DNA of 60,000 nucleotides. It comes from Nymphaea colorata (Eukaryota; Streptophyta; Magnoliopsida; Nymphaeales; Nymphaeaceae). The notes beneath the pieces were generated by a model. The model was not told the DNA's origin, did no database searches, and saw only the letters and a list, made by a program, of their open reading frames with translations. Position 1 is the first letter of the stretch, and every line of letters begins with the position of its first letter. Location of the stretch: positions 22,656,981-22,716,980 of the forward strand of contig NC_045147.1 in assembly GCF_008831285.2 (NCBI RefSeq), given 5' to 3'. Of the stretch, positions 33,101 to 46,689 are shown piece by piece. Made by a program: the position numbers and the translations under genes.

Positions 33101-34765
33101 TGGTAGTGTCCTTAAGAGCATATAAGGTCACTTTCTGGTTCTACTTGAACAAGTGAAATGATATTACACCTATTCCTCTACTTGTTTGCTGGAACACTAT
33201 CAGTACAAGCAGCACAATAATATTGCTTTGAGAAATTTTTACTGTCCATTATAGAACAACATAATTTGTGTCTGTTTGGAGCTTTCTTTTCAATGAGCGG
33301 ATCCATCAATTGGTCTACTTCTTACAAAATATCTTCCTGATATAAAAAAAAAAAAAAAGAAGAGAAAAAAACTTTCATTTTAACTATTTGCGTGAAGAAT
33401 GTGAAGACAAGATTCCCCACCTGGCCTTATAGTTGTCATCGATTCAACCAGCTAACCAAACCCTTTGGGTGTTTTCTTTCCCGAATTACATATTTTTTTA
33501 TAAAGCCTTTTGAAGAGTGCTTATACTTACGGTCAATACTCAGAAACAAGTCATGCTTTTGAATTTCTTGACATGAGCAATACTTCTGCCGACAATTGGG
33601 GGCACACTTTCATCATTATCCATCTTCCCACATTGGGAACCTCAACAAATTAAATTAATTGGAGGAAGTGGTGCAATTTTTCAACTTGATGAGCAGGGTG
33701 AGAGTAGATAAAGAATTTCACAAGTTTCTATGCTCACGATTTTAGGGTGCAAAAATCCTTCTTCTCTTTCAACAAAAAGGGTCGCTTTTTAATCTCATTC
33801 CACGATATATATATAGGTGATTCATCTTGAACCATGAGATTTCTTAGAGTGTAAAATTCCATTCTTATTTAAACTTCCATATGCGCGTCCAACTCTGACG
33901 AAATCCAAGTTGTAATTTTTCTGAGGCAGATGGAGTCTTCATAGAATGAAGAAACGATGAAAGAATCTAATAACTTCTAGGAGGCTGGGTTTCATTGATT
34001 ACTTCTATCATCCAAGCACGATTACCAGAGCTTCTGGTTTCATGCACACTTAAAGGGACTCCTCAAGGGCTAAGTACCATGCGGTCCATGACCCACAATG
34101 AAGAATGCCATGCTATGCCATCGTCACAGCTCCATCCACGCATGGACACCGAATCAATTGTAAAGTTTTTAGTTAAAAGAAACTGATCTCTACAACTATC
34201 GAAAACAAGATTATTTTACAGAAACGTCAGCGGTTTGATTATCTAACATCTAATAAGGATATGTTTGCTCACTTGACTTTGTTGAGGAAATATGAATTTG
34301 ATCAATAATCGAATTCAGAATTGGCGTTTGCATTCAGTTACTGAATCCAATAACAAGTGAAATTTGAATTTGAATTTGCATGTTTGTATGTTTGAATATT
34401 TGCTAATAGCTGTCAACATTCGATTTATTCAAATTCTTAGCCTCAAACAGGTCAAGAGAAGCAATCATATTTGTGGGACGTGATTGAATGTAAAAGAGAG
34501 AACATCTCGTGAAGCTGGCGTTCTGTTTCAAGTTTGTATTCATCTGTCACTGGTGCCCCATCAAACATGAGAAAGTGTCAGCGCACTCACATATTTGCCC
34601 CTTTTATTGTCGCAAACAATCACACCTCTAGTGATGCGACAAATTTTAAAGGTGTCTAAGATAACCATCTCATACAGTCGTATAACAGTTCATCTAGGAT
34701 GGATTGCCCCGTGATCAGTGGCAGTCAAGCACGGCTTGTGGACAAGAAGCTTTTGAACTCAAACA
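30168..34765. other. Intergenic stretch without recognisable gene
   Basis: Frames are short and none resembles a known protein. It holds AT and CT microsatellites (about 32060-32078, 32400-32417, 32505-32515), a 37-bp minisatellite at 32098-32190 and poly-A/T tracts. Confidence 0.6.
32098..32190. repeat. 37-bp minisatellite, about 2.5 units
   Basis: Units start GATCGACTCGGCACCAA (32098), GATCCGCTTGGCACCAA (32135) and GATCCTCTTGGCATCAA (32172, partial). The first two end AAGAACTCGAACTTT. Confidence 0.9.
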
Positions 34766-35304
34766 GTATGTTTGGATGAAGGGAGATAGAGAGAAAGGAA
34801 AGGAAAAACAAAAGGGGACTGTATTTAGGTGTAAAATTATAAAAAAATGAAAGAAAAAGATTAGGAAGAACAAAAAACTATGTTTAGACAGGACAAAAAA
34901 AAAAGAATGAAAAGGAAAAAATTACTTATTTCCAATCTCCCAAAACATAGTAAGATTGAGGGGGAAAAATGTGTCACAAAAAGGATTATCTTTTTTTTTT
35001 TTTCTTCTGAGTAAGGTAGAGCTAACAATCAACCGTCTAGAAAAGAGGCCGAAAACTTCTTACCTCTAGGATCATGGGTTGCATCGCTGTCAGTGATGGC
35101 AGTGGTGCAACCTTCAACTTAAGTACGTTGTCCCACCACCTTCAAACTTAAAAACATAACATCCATAAAAATCAAACTAAAAACATGCATTTTCATGTCT
35201 TTAGCCGATTTGACTATGTTAAGGCTAATTCTCTTTTTACTTTCCAATATTAATGCCCCTGATTTTTTTTCTTTTCCTTTCACTTTTATCCATCAAAACA
35301 CAAT
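34766..35304. mobile_element. Possible foldback MITE with purine-rich left and pyrimidine-rich right arm
   Basis: The left end GTATGTTTGGATGAAGGG is followed by GA-rich sequence. The right end reads on the other strand ATTGTGTTTTGATGGATAAA followed by GA-rich sequence. The arms are inverted with mismatches and the interior has no gene. No target duplication was identified. Confidence 0.4.
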
Positions 35305-38300
35305 AGGAAGGACAATACACAAATATTATAAATGATCGCAAATGCCTGAGCATAAAATGGAAAATTCATGAAAATGATTTTGGTTTAAAGTATGCTGCTA
35401 AAAGTTGATCCCTAAATGAAAATTTCTTTGACATGAGAAGGAAGCATGACTTTGGAGGAGCAAGGAGATTCCAAGGCTTATGACCTAATCATGCATCGGT
35501 GAAATGAAATCGCCTCGTGGCTTGTGTGCATCATCCAATACATTATACCATGCACAGTCATAAAAAATTGGCAATATATTTAAGAAAGTACAGTGACAAT
35601 CCAAACCGGGGGCGGAGCAAGGGCGGCCATGGATACTTCATCTCCAAATGCAAGTAAGTTTTTCACATGGCAGTTGGTGGCAAGGAGCGGGTCATGTACA
35701 TGCCCACAAGAGAGACGTGTCCCCCATAGAAGGAGATGTAAGCTTTTCAAATGTCGGTGGTTGAGGCTTAATCTTATTACTCGAGAAAAAAAAAAAATGA
35801 AACCCTACATATTAGGTCAGTTAGGTACATATTAGTAAAATAAAAATTGCACAATTTTCATCTTAAATGTGGTGTTCCTTTTTGATGGAGTTGGCCAGGT
35901 CATGATCTGTTACATGCTCATAAACCCTGAGTCCGATTGAAACCAAACTGCACACTAGCAGTAGCAGGAGTTTATATCATGTGGAGGTAGGAGAGAAGCC
36001 AAAATTTTTTGGCTAAGAGGCACTAGTACTTAAGTTTCAGAATTTGAAAAGGCAAAAATAAGTACATGAAGAAAATGGTCGAGATATCAATATAAAAATA
36101 GCCAAATTATGTGGGTCTGTGTGGGCCATTGCCCACACCTACCTCCACTCTTGTGTTGAGGGAGAGGGGCGCTGTGCTCAATGCACCCTCAAGCATTGAA
36201 TCCTTTCCGGATATGAACGTCAGTAATTTTGTAATACAAAATATATATATATATATATATATATATGGGATGAATGTTTAATAACTTTCTAATGCAAAAT
36301 ACTTCAAAAATCTTTGGATCCACATAAAGAACAATCCATGTTAGGCCATGATTTGGTTCAGCAAATGCTAGCATGTGCTTAGTTTGCATATTTCTATAAA
36401 GATGGGAGATGAATCTTTCGCATCTAAAAATTTTTTTGTGCAGCATTCTCTAAAAAGAATGGTTCCCAAATAGAGTAGAGGTTATATAGTTAACGCTTTC
36501 AAATTGAAGAAGGTAAGCGTTGAATACCTCCTGAAGCGCAAAGCCTCTGGTGGAATAATTCAGAGCAAAAGCTTGCTAACTTCAGCTTGCCTACAAAAAC
36601 GCAAACCATAATAAGTTCAACAGACCAACAAAGAGGAAAACACCATGCCTTATCTTTGTGAGCTTATTACTTGTGCAATTAAGTGATGATACTAATGAAG
36701 TGGGCGTATGATTCACTCCGGGTCGAATCTTACATTGGGTGCACCTTAAACTTGTGGTTCCAGTAAAACTATAGAGTTGAAATCTGAAAAGGGTCTGAAC
36801 TCTGACTTTAGACATACAAATTTTAAGGCACAAAATGATCAATTAATGATGTAATTCGTGCATTATTCAGACAATAGTTTTATATTTTCTTTTTTAACAA
36901 ATCAAGAACGTGACATCGTGAGGTGTAAAATTATAAAATCTAGTGTCACCTTAAAGTCTAAATATAAAGCAAATAAAGGCGAAGCCGGACCTGCATCACG
37001 TGACTCCACTATAGGCAGGGCGCCCAAGTGAGGACAACCGATCCGGTTCGACACGGCACAGGACCCAGCCAACCGAGTCGTTGATGGACTCGGTCCGGTT
37101 CACTTAGCTGCTTTTAAGTAAGTTAAAAACAAGATTGGATATTGAGCTTATCCAGTCAAGGGCACAAAGGGCAACGCGTCGCTCCTTCCGAAGAAAAGAC
37201 AGTTGTACACACAACAACGTCACTGACACCACCCCCAAAGTACTACGCTACGACGTCTCTAGGAAATTGACGCCCTCCGCCACCAATCCCAAGATTCACG
37301 CTTAAACACGCTCGTTTTCTTAAACCCTAAAGAAACCCTAAACCTAAGAAGACGAGAAAAAGGAAAAGCCTGTGGCACCTTTTACAAGGGCCTCTTATAA
37401 TACGTGCCACCCTCTGCCCGTTCGAGTAAATTACAACCACATTACATGTTCATACCGTTCTTATGAACCATTCAACCGGCCCCTACGCTAGGGTTGGTGC
37501 CTTCTGAAGACACTTTTTTAGCCGTATATACATATGATTTTTTACAAAAAAAATTTATACATTGTTTTTGAAGATTCACCCTGGTAGATGTTCCTTACAT
37601 AAGTTAAAGTTAAATCACATTAAATTGTTTGTAAGATGAAGTAAAATTTTAATAATTGCAATTTATTTTGTATTGGAGCTTTTCTACAATGATCAAACTA
37701 GGGGCTGAGGTAGGTATGGGCAAGCTATAAAAAAAATGTTTATTTTGATATTGAAACCTTTATGGTAATTTTTCATTTACATACAAATGCCTCTTAAAAA
37801 TTTAAAATTATATAACTAGTGGTTTTTAGTCAATCTTTTTTTACTCCCCCCTCTGGATCTAACAATCAATAGTGGCAACATCAAGTTTTATAAGCAAAAT
37901 AGACTACTTTTGACGCAAAAAAAAACTACGCCATGAGTCTGAAATAAAACCGACTGAAGAAATCCCAATTCAACTCTATGTACAATCTATTGTGACGAGA
38001 AAGCAACTACAGAATCACTTGTCTATGCTCCTAAAGGAACAAAAATATCCAAACCTCTTCCTACGCTAATCTAGTTTAGCTGGGTGATCATTTGGGTGTT
38101 ATTATTTGGATTGATGCAAGTTGATTCTTGAGGTGCCCAATCCTTATCTATCCATCCATAGGTGAGCGTCCTAGATCCATGTGGCACATCATTTCGGTGG
38201 TCCTGTGGATCGTGGCCTTTCATGACGGGTGTTGGTGTGGGATGAACTAAAGACAGATGATATAGGGTGGAAACTCTCAAATAATTTTGGCACCAAAATG

Positions 38301-41220
38301 CTTTGTCTATGTCAACTGTGGCGCCCATGCTCACCTAAGGTTCCACAAGATCATACTAGTGAGATCTACCTCCACGTGAGTTACCTATATATTTCCCTGA
38401 GATGATCGAGGCGATGAATTGATCGCATTATGGGGGGAAAGTAAATCTCATCCATCTCCATGGTGTTTCTTCATCAAAATCGTGTTAGAACAGTGACTCT
38501 AACAAATTCTCTCCGATATAAATTAGGAAACATACAATCAAATAGGAGCTGAAGCATATGTTGATCGCAACTCTCAACACTTTTATTTGAGCATAACTGC
38601 CGAAAATTTGCATTTCTGACTATTTCTACCAATTATTCTGCCCGCGCATGGCCCATGAATATCACTCGGGGTAGTGCAGTTTAGTCTCAGATGTTGAGTT
38701 GTGAAGCCCCGAAATTTAAGACCTTATCGAACTGAGTTAACTAATTATAGATCTGATCTTCTGGTTTCATACCTAAAATTTTACCTCAACATTCAGCTTT
38801 TGAATGTGACGAAGGATTCACTCCGATCGGGTTAGAAGTGAAGAAAATGGATTTTGTTTTAATTTGTAGGCCGGCGTGAGACCAGTTCCGGGCAAACCAA
38901 TGACCCTTAAAGTCGGGAGAATGTTATAAGAATAATACTGATCTGATGAGGTATGTCTTTTACTTTTACAAGTTGAAAATAAGATATATTTTATGAGGCG
39001 TCTAAAATGTTAAAATTTGAACCCTACCCCCAGTTTGCAGTTGTTGATGGGCTTCCCATTACATTTAGTAGTCAAGAAAAAAACAAAGCAAAATGAAATC
39101 CAACTTTGGGCCTTAGATTATAAAAATGAACGGGAAAAAAAAAAAAAAAAACCAACTTATTCCATCTTCATAAACAAAGTCCAACAGTATATAATATAAT
39201 TTTAGTGGCAACGGTATCCCCAGTATTATTTACTCATGGAAAGTGACATTGGTATTTTGTCCTTAATGAATATGTGAAGGACATTACTGCAAAATCCAGA
39301 ATTCATGGTCCTTTCCTCTGGCTGTTAATGTTTGGGGGTCGTCAGGTAGATGCTGGCGGCAGTTATGAATTGCATTTGGCAGTCAAGGACGTAACAAGAA
39401 TCAAAGATATGACTTTCTGAAGCTTTCCAAATGACAAAATTACCCTTCCACCAGTGACTACTGAAGTGACTAAAGTACCCTTGCTTTACTGCACGAGGGA
39501 CAAACGAAGGCCTGTATGGGGTGTGCCCTTCAACGAAAGGCGTTTAACTTTACTTTATCGGGCAGGGCGGTCTTGAATGAGGAGGGCCTAGATCAAGGCA
39601 CAAGGCTTCCGGGTCCCTTTTCATCTAAGAAGGTTATTATTACAATTCACTGCAACATGTGCATATATTCTAAATATAAAAAATGATCTTCTCGGACACA
39701 AATTAAAAAGGCTCCATGCACAATCTAAAAGTGGTATTCCACTGTTCCTGTCATCATGTGACAACCTATGTCACACGTGAAACGATGTTCAGATCTAAAA
39801 TCAATCCGCAGGAAGAAAAGGAACAAAATCAAATTTGGAAGACAAAAACCGAACACGCGTAGCGGAAAAAAGGGAAACTCAAGTCTGAATTGATTATTTG
39901 GTATAACTTTTCTTAGTTAAGGTCGTATAGTATACATGTAGCGTTGGCTTGCAAAAGGAGTAAATCAGAATATAGATACGAGTATGAATAACTCTTGTCT
40001 AAAACATTTGACCGTGACCTTGAATATCAAATGCAATAGAGTTTAAAGCAATCACACTAATTTGCACGGAAGAATGCCATATAGTCGATCAAAACGTATT
40101 TCAAAAAAGAAATCAAGTTACCACTTACTTGTGTACGTATGCCAACAAATTGGCTATACATCTAGCGTATTGATGACAATACATTGCCGAAATGTTTTTG
40201 TGGCTAAGCCAAACAAGTAGGTGAAACGGTAACTGACTTGCTCTGTGTTCACTTCATAGTTTAAGTTCGATTAACCTAAACAAAAGAGATATAGATTGTA
40301 AGGAAGAAAAAGAAAAAGCTTATTCAGAGACAGCTACTCATCATAAGTGAACTCAGCTCGAGCTCAACCATTATAAGCAGATTTTTTTCCCGAAAAAAGT
40401 TTACTATTTCTTCATAAAAAGCTAATAATACATGCCATATACGCATTAATGATTTATTTTTTGAGGACAAACCGCGTTGGGCAACCTGTATATATATATA
40501 TATATCATTGGAGAAGCAGACCCAAGTCTATTTGACTGACAGGAATGAGCCGAGAGAAAAAGCTGCTCGATTCATTTTTCCAACCCTATATGGAGGAAAC
40601 GTTTCGCTAGACTCCCCCTTCCCTTCCCAAGACAGAGCTGCCTTTGTTGAATTGTTGCATGTCCTCTACTGTCCATATTTAAAATGGGGACGCCCAAGGA
40701 GAAGTTCCGCTTCCGCTTCTTTTATCTTTGACTAAGCGCTATTTTACCGGCAAAAGCAAAAGCGCTAACTACAAAACCCACAGTTTTTTACGAGACAAAC
40801 AAAATATGTGAAAGCTGGGGAAATATTAAAAAGGGAGCAGCGCTTGGGCTATTAGCAAAAACAAAAGAGGTTCACATTCCCAGAAACATAAGGGGAGGAG
40901 GACTGTGCACTTGTCCCTAACAGTCACATTCCCATGATTTTACATCAGCCTGTTACTTCACTCCTTGTCACCGCCTCCCACCCCCCACCATCCCCCACTT
41001 CCTACTATTATTTTTTTTTTTCTTCTCTCCTCCATCAAATCCGTCATTTCATGGGCTCAATCCTCCCACCATATCTAGAGTTAAAATACACCCCGGATGA
41101 CCACTCGCCACCCTTTGCTCGACACTGTACTTACAATAAAATGAATGCACCAATCTTGTCTGTCATGTACATTTGACATATCTATTTGTATGTCTTATTG
41201 AATAATCCTTTTCCGTTCGC
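35305..41220. other. Intergenic stretch upstream of the kelch gene
   Basis: No open frame here resembles a known protein. Visible items are an AT microsatellite (36241-36266), a telomere-like AAACCCTAA pair (37322-37342), poly-A/T tracts and scattered GC-richer patches (37000-37100). The last 500 bases before the gene are C/T-rich, as often seen in plant promoters. Confidence 0.6.
37322..37342 (+). promoter_or_regulatory. Two telo-box-like AAACCCTAA motifs
   Basis: AAACCCTAA at 37322-37330 and 37333-37341. Telo boxes occur in promoters of plant translation-related genes, and short interstitial telomere sequences also exist. No gene start was seen downstream, so function is unproven. Confidence 0.3.
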
Positions 41221-41243
41221 CTTTTTTTTTTTTTTTTAATTGA

Positions 41244-41456
41244 ATGGTTCTTTCTCTCCTCTCTTGCCTCTTTCCTTCTTGTTCAGTCTTCATTGTTGGT
41301 GCCTTTACTGGGAAGGCTTTTCTCGGCTGCGACGTTCAGACGAGACTCTCAGATGGCGTTTGTAAATGGGGGGCTGAAGAAGGCAATGTGGTTGTATCCA
41401 AAGGGGCTGGGATTCAATCCGTCAGAAAGATGGGGGCATTCAGCTTGCTATTTTGA
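41244..41456 (+). other. Upstream ATG reading frame overlapping the kelch start
   Basis: An ATG at 41244 opens a 70-codon frame, in a different phase from the kelch CDS, that ends at 41456 within exon 1. If the transcript starts upstream of 41244 this would be an overlapping uORF and would reduce translation from 41353. A CAG after a pyrimidine tract at 41284-41286 could be the acceptor of a 5' UTR intron that would remove it. No evidence that it is translated. Confidence 0.3.
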
Positions 41457-44400
41457 TGGAGTTGTGTATATTTATGGGGTAAGAAAGATCAGATTCATTC
41501 ATTCTTCTCTCTCGCTCTCCCTCTCTCTCTCCACAGAGCTAAACATGTTCTTTTATCTTCAGAGTAGTTTCGGGTTCGTGTTACCACTGTTTCAGGTGGA
41601 TTAACGACAAAGTCTATACTTTCTCTGTTGGTGTTTGGTTTTTATTTTCTTTTTTCTCTCTCTTTCTTCCAGTATGCTTGGTAGTAGGTTTCAGCTATGA
41701 ACACCTCAATGTGGGATCGTTTTTCATTGAGTGGACTGTCATTTTTTCTCTTTTGAAAATTCAGTCGATCCCCAAGGGATTATCCATGTCAAGAAGTTGT
41801 AGCGCCTGTTTGTCTTTTTTTTTTTTTGCTTGTATGACTTTAAACTTAAAACTTGCATAATCTTTGTGTTTATGGAGTTTAATATGTTTCAATGGTTGAG
41901 GCTTTTCGCCAGTGATTTTGGTTCATACGGCCGTACGGATGAGTATCTGTAGATGCGTGAACATCATTTTTAAGCATTTAGTTCATATTTTTATTTCTAT
42001 TTTTTTCCTTGGAGACAGTCGATTTCGTGGAGCAATACTTTCCTTACTTTATATTTCCAAAAAAGAATGATGGAGGGAGAAAAAAAATTATATGTGAGTT
42101 TTAGGTCTGGTCTGGTGCTGGCTTATGTCTTGTTGTAATCTCTGCTCGTTTTTTTCTTTTTACGCATCCCACTTTCTTTTGGATCCTAGACTTATATTTT
42201 TATTTTCTTCTTCTCTGTCATGAGTTATAGCTTCCTTAGTGGTTTGCACTTCTGATAATATCAACCTTTGGCTCATGGTTCCTCCCCAATCCAAGTGACG
42301 GAAACCCACATTTTGGTTCTGGAGATTAACATGGCACTAGTTCCAGCAAAACAGATATGGAGTTACACGTGTTATTGCATTCTGCATTTCAGTTGTTTAT
42401 GATATCATTTGCTTTCACACAGGGATGCTGCGGCGGGATGCATTTCAGTGATGTCCTTGCTCTAGACCTGACAACAATGGTTTGGAGTACCCTTTCCACT
42501 GTAGGCAAGCAGCCTGGAACAAGAGACAGTCATGGTATGGCACTTGTGGGGCACAGAATGATAGTTCTAGGTGGAACTAATGGCTCGAAGAAGATAAATG
42601 ATCTTCATATGCTGGATCTTAGAACAAAGGAATGGAGCGAACCAAAGTTTGAAGGGAATCCACCATCGCCGCGTGAAAGCCACACCACTACAGTTATAGG
42701 CGATGACAAGCTTCTAATATTCGGAGGGAGTGGAGAAGGGGATGGAAATTACCTGAATGATGTTCATATTCTTGATTTGAAGAACATGAAATGGATTTCC
42801 CCCGTGGTGAATGGTGAAGTTCCTGCACCAAGAGATAGCCATACTGCAGTGGCAGTGGAGAGCAAGCTTATTGTATATGGTGGGGACTGTGGTGATCGTT
42901 ACCTCGGTGATGTGGATGTTCTTGACATGGATTCCCTAACTTGGTCGAAGGTAATCATCTTTCTTGTTTTGCCTGTGGGCAATTAATGGATGCTGCTTTT
43001 CTCTGTCATGAAAAATCATCATTTCTCCTGTCATATAGAAAAATTATCTGTAAGTTCAACTGGGTGCCTACCGTTCAGCACTGAAGCCTACTGCATTTTT
43101 TGGGTTTTTTTATTTCAGGAGCATACACATTTACATGAAAAAATAAAGAATCAAGTTCTTCCCTTCCCAGGATAGAAGAGAGAAAGCATGATACCAACAT
43201 ATTGCATTCAATAAACCTGTTGAAGAATTTGTTATAAGTTTATATTTGCTCGAATAAAGATACTGGATCGAGTCATTCCCAGTTGGCTATGTATGAGTAT
43301 TTGTGCTCTCTAATGTAGGTTAACAAGTTGAACGGCCTGTATTACCTTGACAAGATTTCAAAAGTCTAAAACCAGTACACTTTTTTTGGACTAGTTCCAT
43401 GGGTAAGATTTCAGACGGCATATATCATATATGAAGTTCCACCAGTTTTATGACCATAAAGAGAATTATCCCTTTGATAATCTCTTTATTTACAGTATTG
43501 CAAATCTTAATGAATTTTAGCTTCAGTAGTTTGTGTTCCTTAAGAGGCTTTAGGATGATTGACTCCTCTTTTAATGGCTTTCCATTGTCTAGCAGTTGAT
43601 GATCCACGGACCCTCACCAGGGCCTAGAGCAGGACACGCCACTGTAACAATCGACTCTAAGGTCATATTCTTCCTAACTGTATTTTCTACAATATTTCCT
43701 TGGAAGAAAGATGCTAAAACAATTGGTATTTCTGATTATAGATTTACATCATTGGTGGAGTTGGGGACAGGCAGTACTACAGTGATGTTTGGGTTCTTGA
43801 TTTGAGTTGCCGTACATGGACTCAGCTTGACATAGGTGGTCAGCAACCTCAAGGGAGATTTTCGCATAGTGCTGTAGTTGCTAATTCTGATGTAGCGATT
43901 TATGGAGGGTCAGTCACTTATCTGCATTTTTTTTTAGTTGATGAGCACTACAGCATAACTATGAGAGACGTTTTTGAATTTGTGTCTACCAACTAGGAAT
44001 CTGTATGTGAAAAGTTTGGTTGGAATCACATATCTCTATATCAACTATATGCAATCTGCTTTTTCTAAGGCGTTTTTAACATACGGTCATGAATTTTTCT
44101 GCTTATTCCTTCAAATGTACCTGGAAGTTCATTTATGAAAACACTGGCTTTATAAAATACAATCATAAACACACCTCATACTGAGTTTGGCTTTGTTTGG
44201 TTGCTGTTGATTCCAATTAATCGTCCCATTGTGTACACTTGCAGATGTGGAGAGGATGAGCGCCCTTTAGACGATCTACTTATCTTGCAATTAGGAGCAG
44301 AGCATCCTAATGGCCGTTATAACATTTCCATGTGCAAGATTTTTGGCAAACAATGGAGTCATGACAAACCACGGGCTTCACCTTGTAGGAACGGTTTCAA

Positions 44401-45937
44401 ACATGAAAATTCTGAAAAAGAGGCTGTGTCCCCACAGGTGCGCTCATGACTTCCTTCGCTGTCAAGTATCCACTTGCTGAAATGTTAAAAAATACTGTTT
44501 ATTTCTTTGTACAGAAGCCTATGCTCTTTGGAGTGCATACAAGGAAGCATGAGTTGAACGGCAGAGCAAGTGAGGTTGATGCGGAATCAAAGTACTCACC
44601 ATTGCAAAGCTCAGGTTTGGTATTTTATATAAATTGACGTGGATGAGAGTCATGAGACTACATAGGGTGCAAGGTTCTTCTGAACTGTTTGTGCAATTGC
44701 TTGCAGAAAATTTGCCAGTGAAAAGGAGGACATCACAGCCAAGGCTTTTCGAGAATGGAATGGAACAGGAGGAACACTCTCATTCACTATCGCAACAATC
44801 ATCACCGTCCCAGTCTGATCAAGAACAAGCTGCTGGAAACCCTGACATGAATTCGCCATCAGCTAATCTATTCAAGCACAGGAAACTGAGTCATAATAAG
44901 TCCAACAACTTGGCACATCATCAAGTTCAGATGCGAAGCAGCTTGCAGAGAAGCACTCAAAATGGTCATTTTGTGGCTGCTGGATTACACGGGCATCCAA
45001 AACCAGAACCGTTTCTTTACGTTTCACAGAATGGCAGGCCAGATGGTCAACAGGCTTTATCAGATCTCATTCCTCCACAGAAAATTGCTGCGACTAAAGT
45101 TTTAGCCATTCCAAACTTGGTAAGGCTCCATAAGGAACATTACCCTTTTTCGGAACATAACGTCGTGTCGTACAGACACCTGAACTCGCCTTTGAGTGCC
45201 TTTTCATTCAGACTTGTTTGTGACCCATTGTAGATCGGAGCTGAAGTTCAAGGCACAGTTGATGGTGCGTTTGATTCTGGCTACCTGATGACTGCAAATG
45301 TCAACGGTCAGATATTCAGAGGAATCTTGTTCACTCCAGTAAGAACCTGCTTCATTATCAACATCGAATTGCTTGAAAAGATATGGAACTCTTATCCTTT
45401 TGAAATTTAAAGCTAAATGACGTGCATATTTCTATTTACCAGGGTCCCGGCTTTGTAGCCAGAGAAGCGTCAGCGATTGCTTCGCCAGTTATCTTAGCAC
45501 AACCGACATTTGTAAGCATTCCTCATGGGGCTATACCCATCCCAAACGCTAGCAATGGAAGCAGACCAGTGCAGCTTGAAGTTGCCAGACAGCCTATTAA
45601 CTTCGTCCTACCAGCTTCTCACAGTAATCTACTAGAGTCGAGGGAAGAAAGCAACGGTAGCCGAGCAGTACATGAAGAAGGCAATGGAAGCAGAGCACTA
45701 CCGAATCACGGCCGCGATGCAAAACTCAGGCCGCTTCTCAGTGGAGAGAAATTGGCCAATGTTGATGAGAACCAGAAAATTCAAGTCCCTTATGTGGCAA
45801 GGCCGGCACGAGTTCAGGAACCAAATCCAGCCGTCCAGGTATCTCGCGCCCCATCTTCAGTCAGTCCGCCACAGAATGGTCGGACTGCCGACCTTCAAGG
45901 GATCGTTCTGTCATTAGGTGCTCCTGGTGGGAAATAG
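41353..45937 (+). CDS. Six-blade kelch-repeat protein (galactose oxidase/kelch superfamily), 730 residues, complete
   Basis: Exons: 41353-41478, 42423-42950, 43596-43661, 43742-43908, 44245-44437, 44515-44614, 44707-45119, 45234-45338, 45443-45937. They sum to 2193 nt with a TAG stop, and every junction is GT-AG and keeps frame. The N-terminus KKAMWLYPKGLGFNPSERWG precedes six kelch blades centred on VVYIYGG (37-43), RMIVLGG (87-93), KLLIFGG (138-144), KLIVYGG (190-196), IYIIGG (241-246) and VAIYGG (291-296). Each is followed by LDL/LDM and a Trp. A polar Gln/Ser-rich linker (about 394-520) precedes a short conserved block, VQGTVDGAFDSGYLMT (about 536-566), and an Ala/Pro/Ser tail with three NGSR motifs. 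There is no signal peptide or membrane segment. The kelch part is probably a protein-interaction propeller. Plant relatives are annotated as kelch proteins or, loosely, tip-elongation-aberrant-like; partner and role are unknown. The start is the first in-frame ATG. Confidence 0.92.
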
Positions 45938-45976
45938 AATTACAGGTTCTATTGTATATTTGAAAATAGTGTAGCA

Positions 45977-45982
45977 AATAAA
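45977..45982 (+). terminator. Polyadenylation signal AATAAA of the kelch gene
   Basis: AATAAA lies 40 bases past the stop codon, followed by T-rich sequence (GTTGTTTAATAAG). A typical position for a short plant 3' UTR. Confidence 0.6.
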
Positions 45983-46680
45983 GTTGTTTAATAAGTTAGA
46001 TTTACATACTCGATAACGAGAGTAGCCATGTTACCAAGCTTATACCAATATTCCATAAAGCTTGATAGCTTATTCTACGGTTTACTCTGGAAGAGTCAAA
46101 CGTTTGGACGAGCTAACCTGGCTTATTCTTGTGGCAAGCTAGGCCAATCTGGAGGTCGAGGGTCCTTTGTCTAATTATGCAACTAGAAAATGACACCAAC
46201 CAATCTCCATATGTATGTTCACAAAATATGTACATCATTTAGGAGGAAGCCACTGTCGGATTGGACACCGAACGTGATGGTTTAAACTGGTCCGTGGCGG
46301 TCCTCGATCGATGGTGGCACAGAACTACTTCAATCATTTAAGCAGTTTGGTTTCCACCCATTCATACCTTTGTTATAAAGCAAACAAGCAGATAATGACA
46401 GAGTTGCTCCTACCCTGTCGTCAACTTCTTCCCAAAAAGGACAACCGCTTCGTTCTACATATGATCCGTGGGAATTTCTAATATCTATCTATTGCCTAAA
46501 GTAAATTAAAATAATATAAACAATCATGATAAACAATAAGCCGTAGAACTATTTTATTCGAGAAACTGTGTGGTTTCCTACTAGTTTTTCGCAAAAAATA
46601 AATTAAGGGAACGTAAATAATTGTCATAAACAGTAAGTTTCTGCGAGAAACTTAGCTCCAACAACTATCGCAATATAATA
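45983..46680. other. Intergenic stretch, nothing recognised
   Basis: AT-rich sequence downstream of the kelch gene without repeats or frames that I can assign. Confidence 0.5.
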
Positions 46681-46689
46681 ACCACGATA

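Noticed and set aside
40508-40735. 75-codon frame in the intergenic region before the kelch gene
   Set aside because: No recognisable similarity, no promoter or splice context. Could be chance.
41293-41352. Upstream in-frame extension of the kelch start
   Set aside because: The frame opens with TTG at 41293. The first in-frame ATG is 41353, and homologues start at about that point.
44650-44859. 69-codon minus-strand frame
   Set aside because: Shadow of kelch exon 7 on the other strand.
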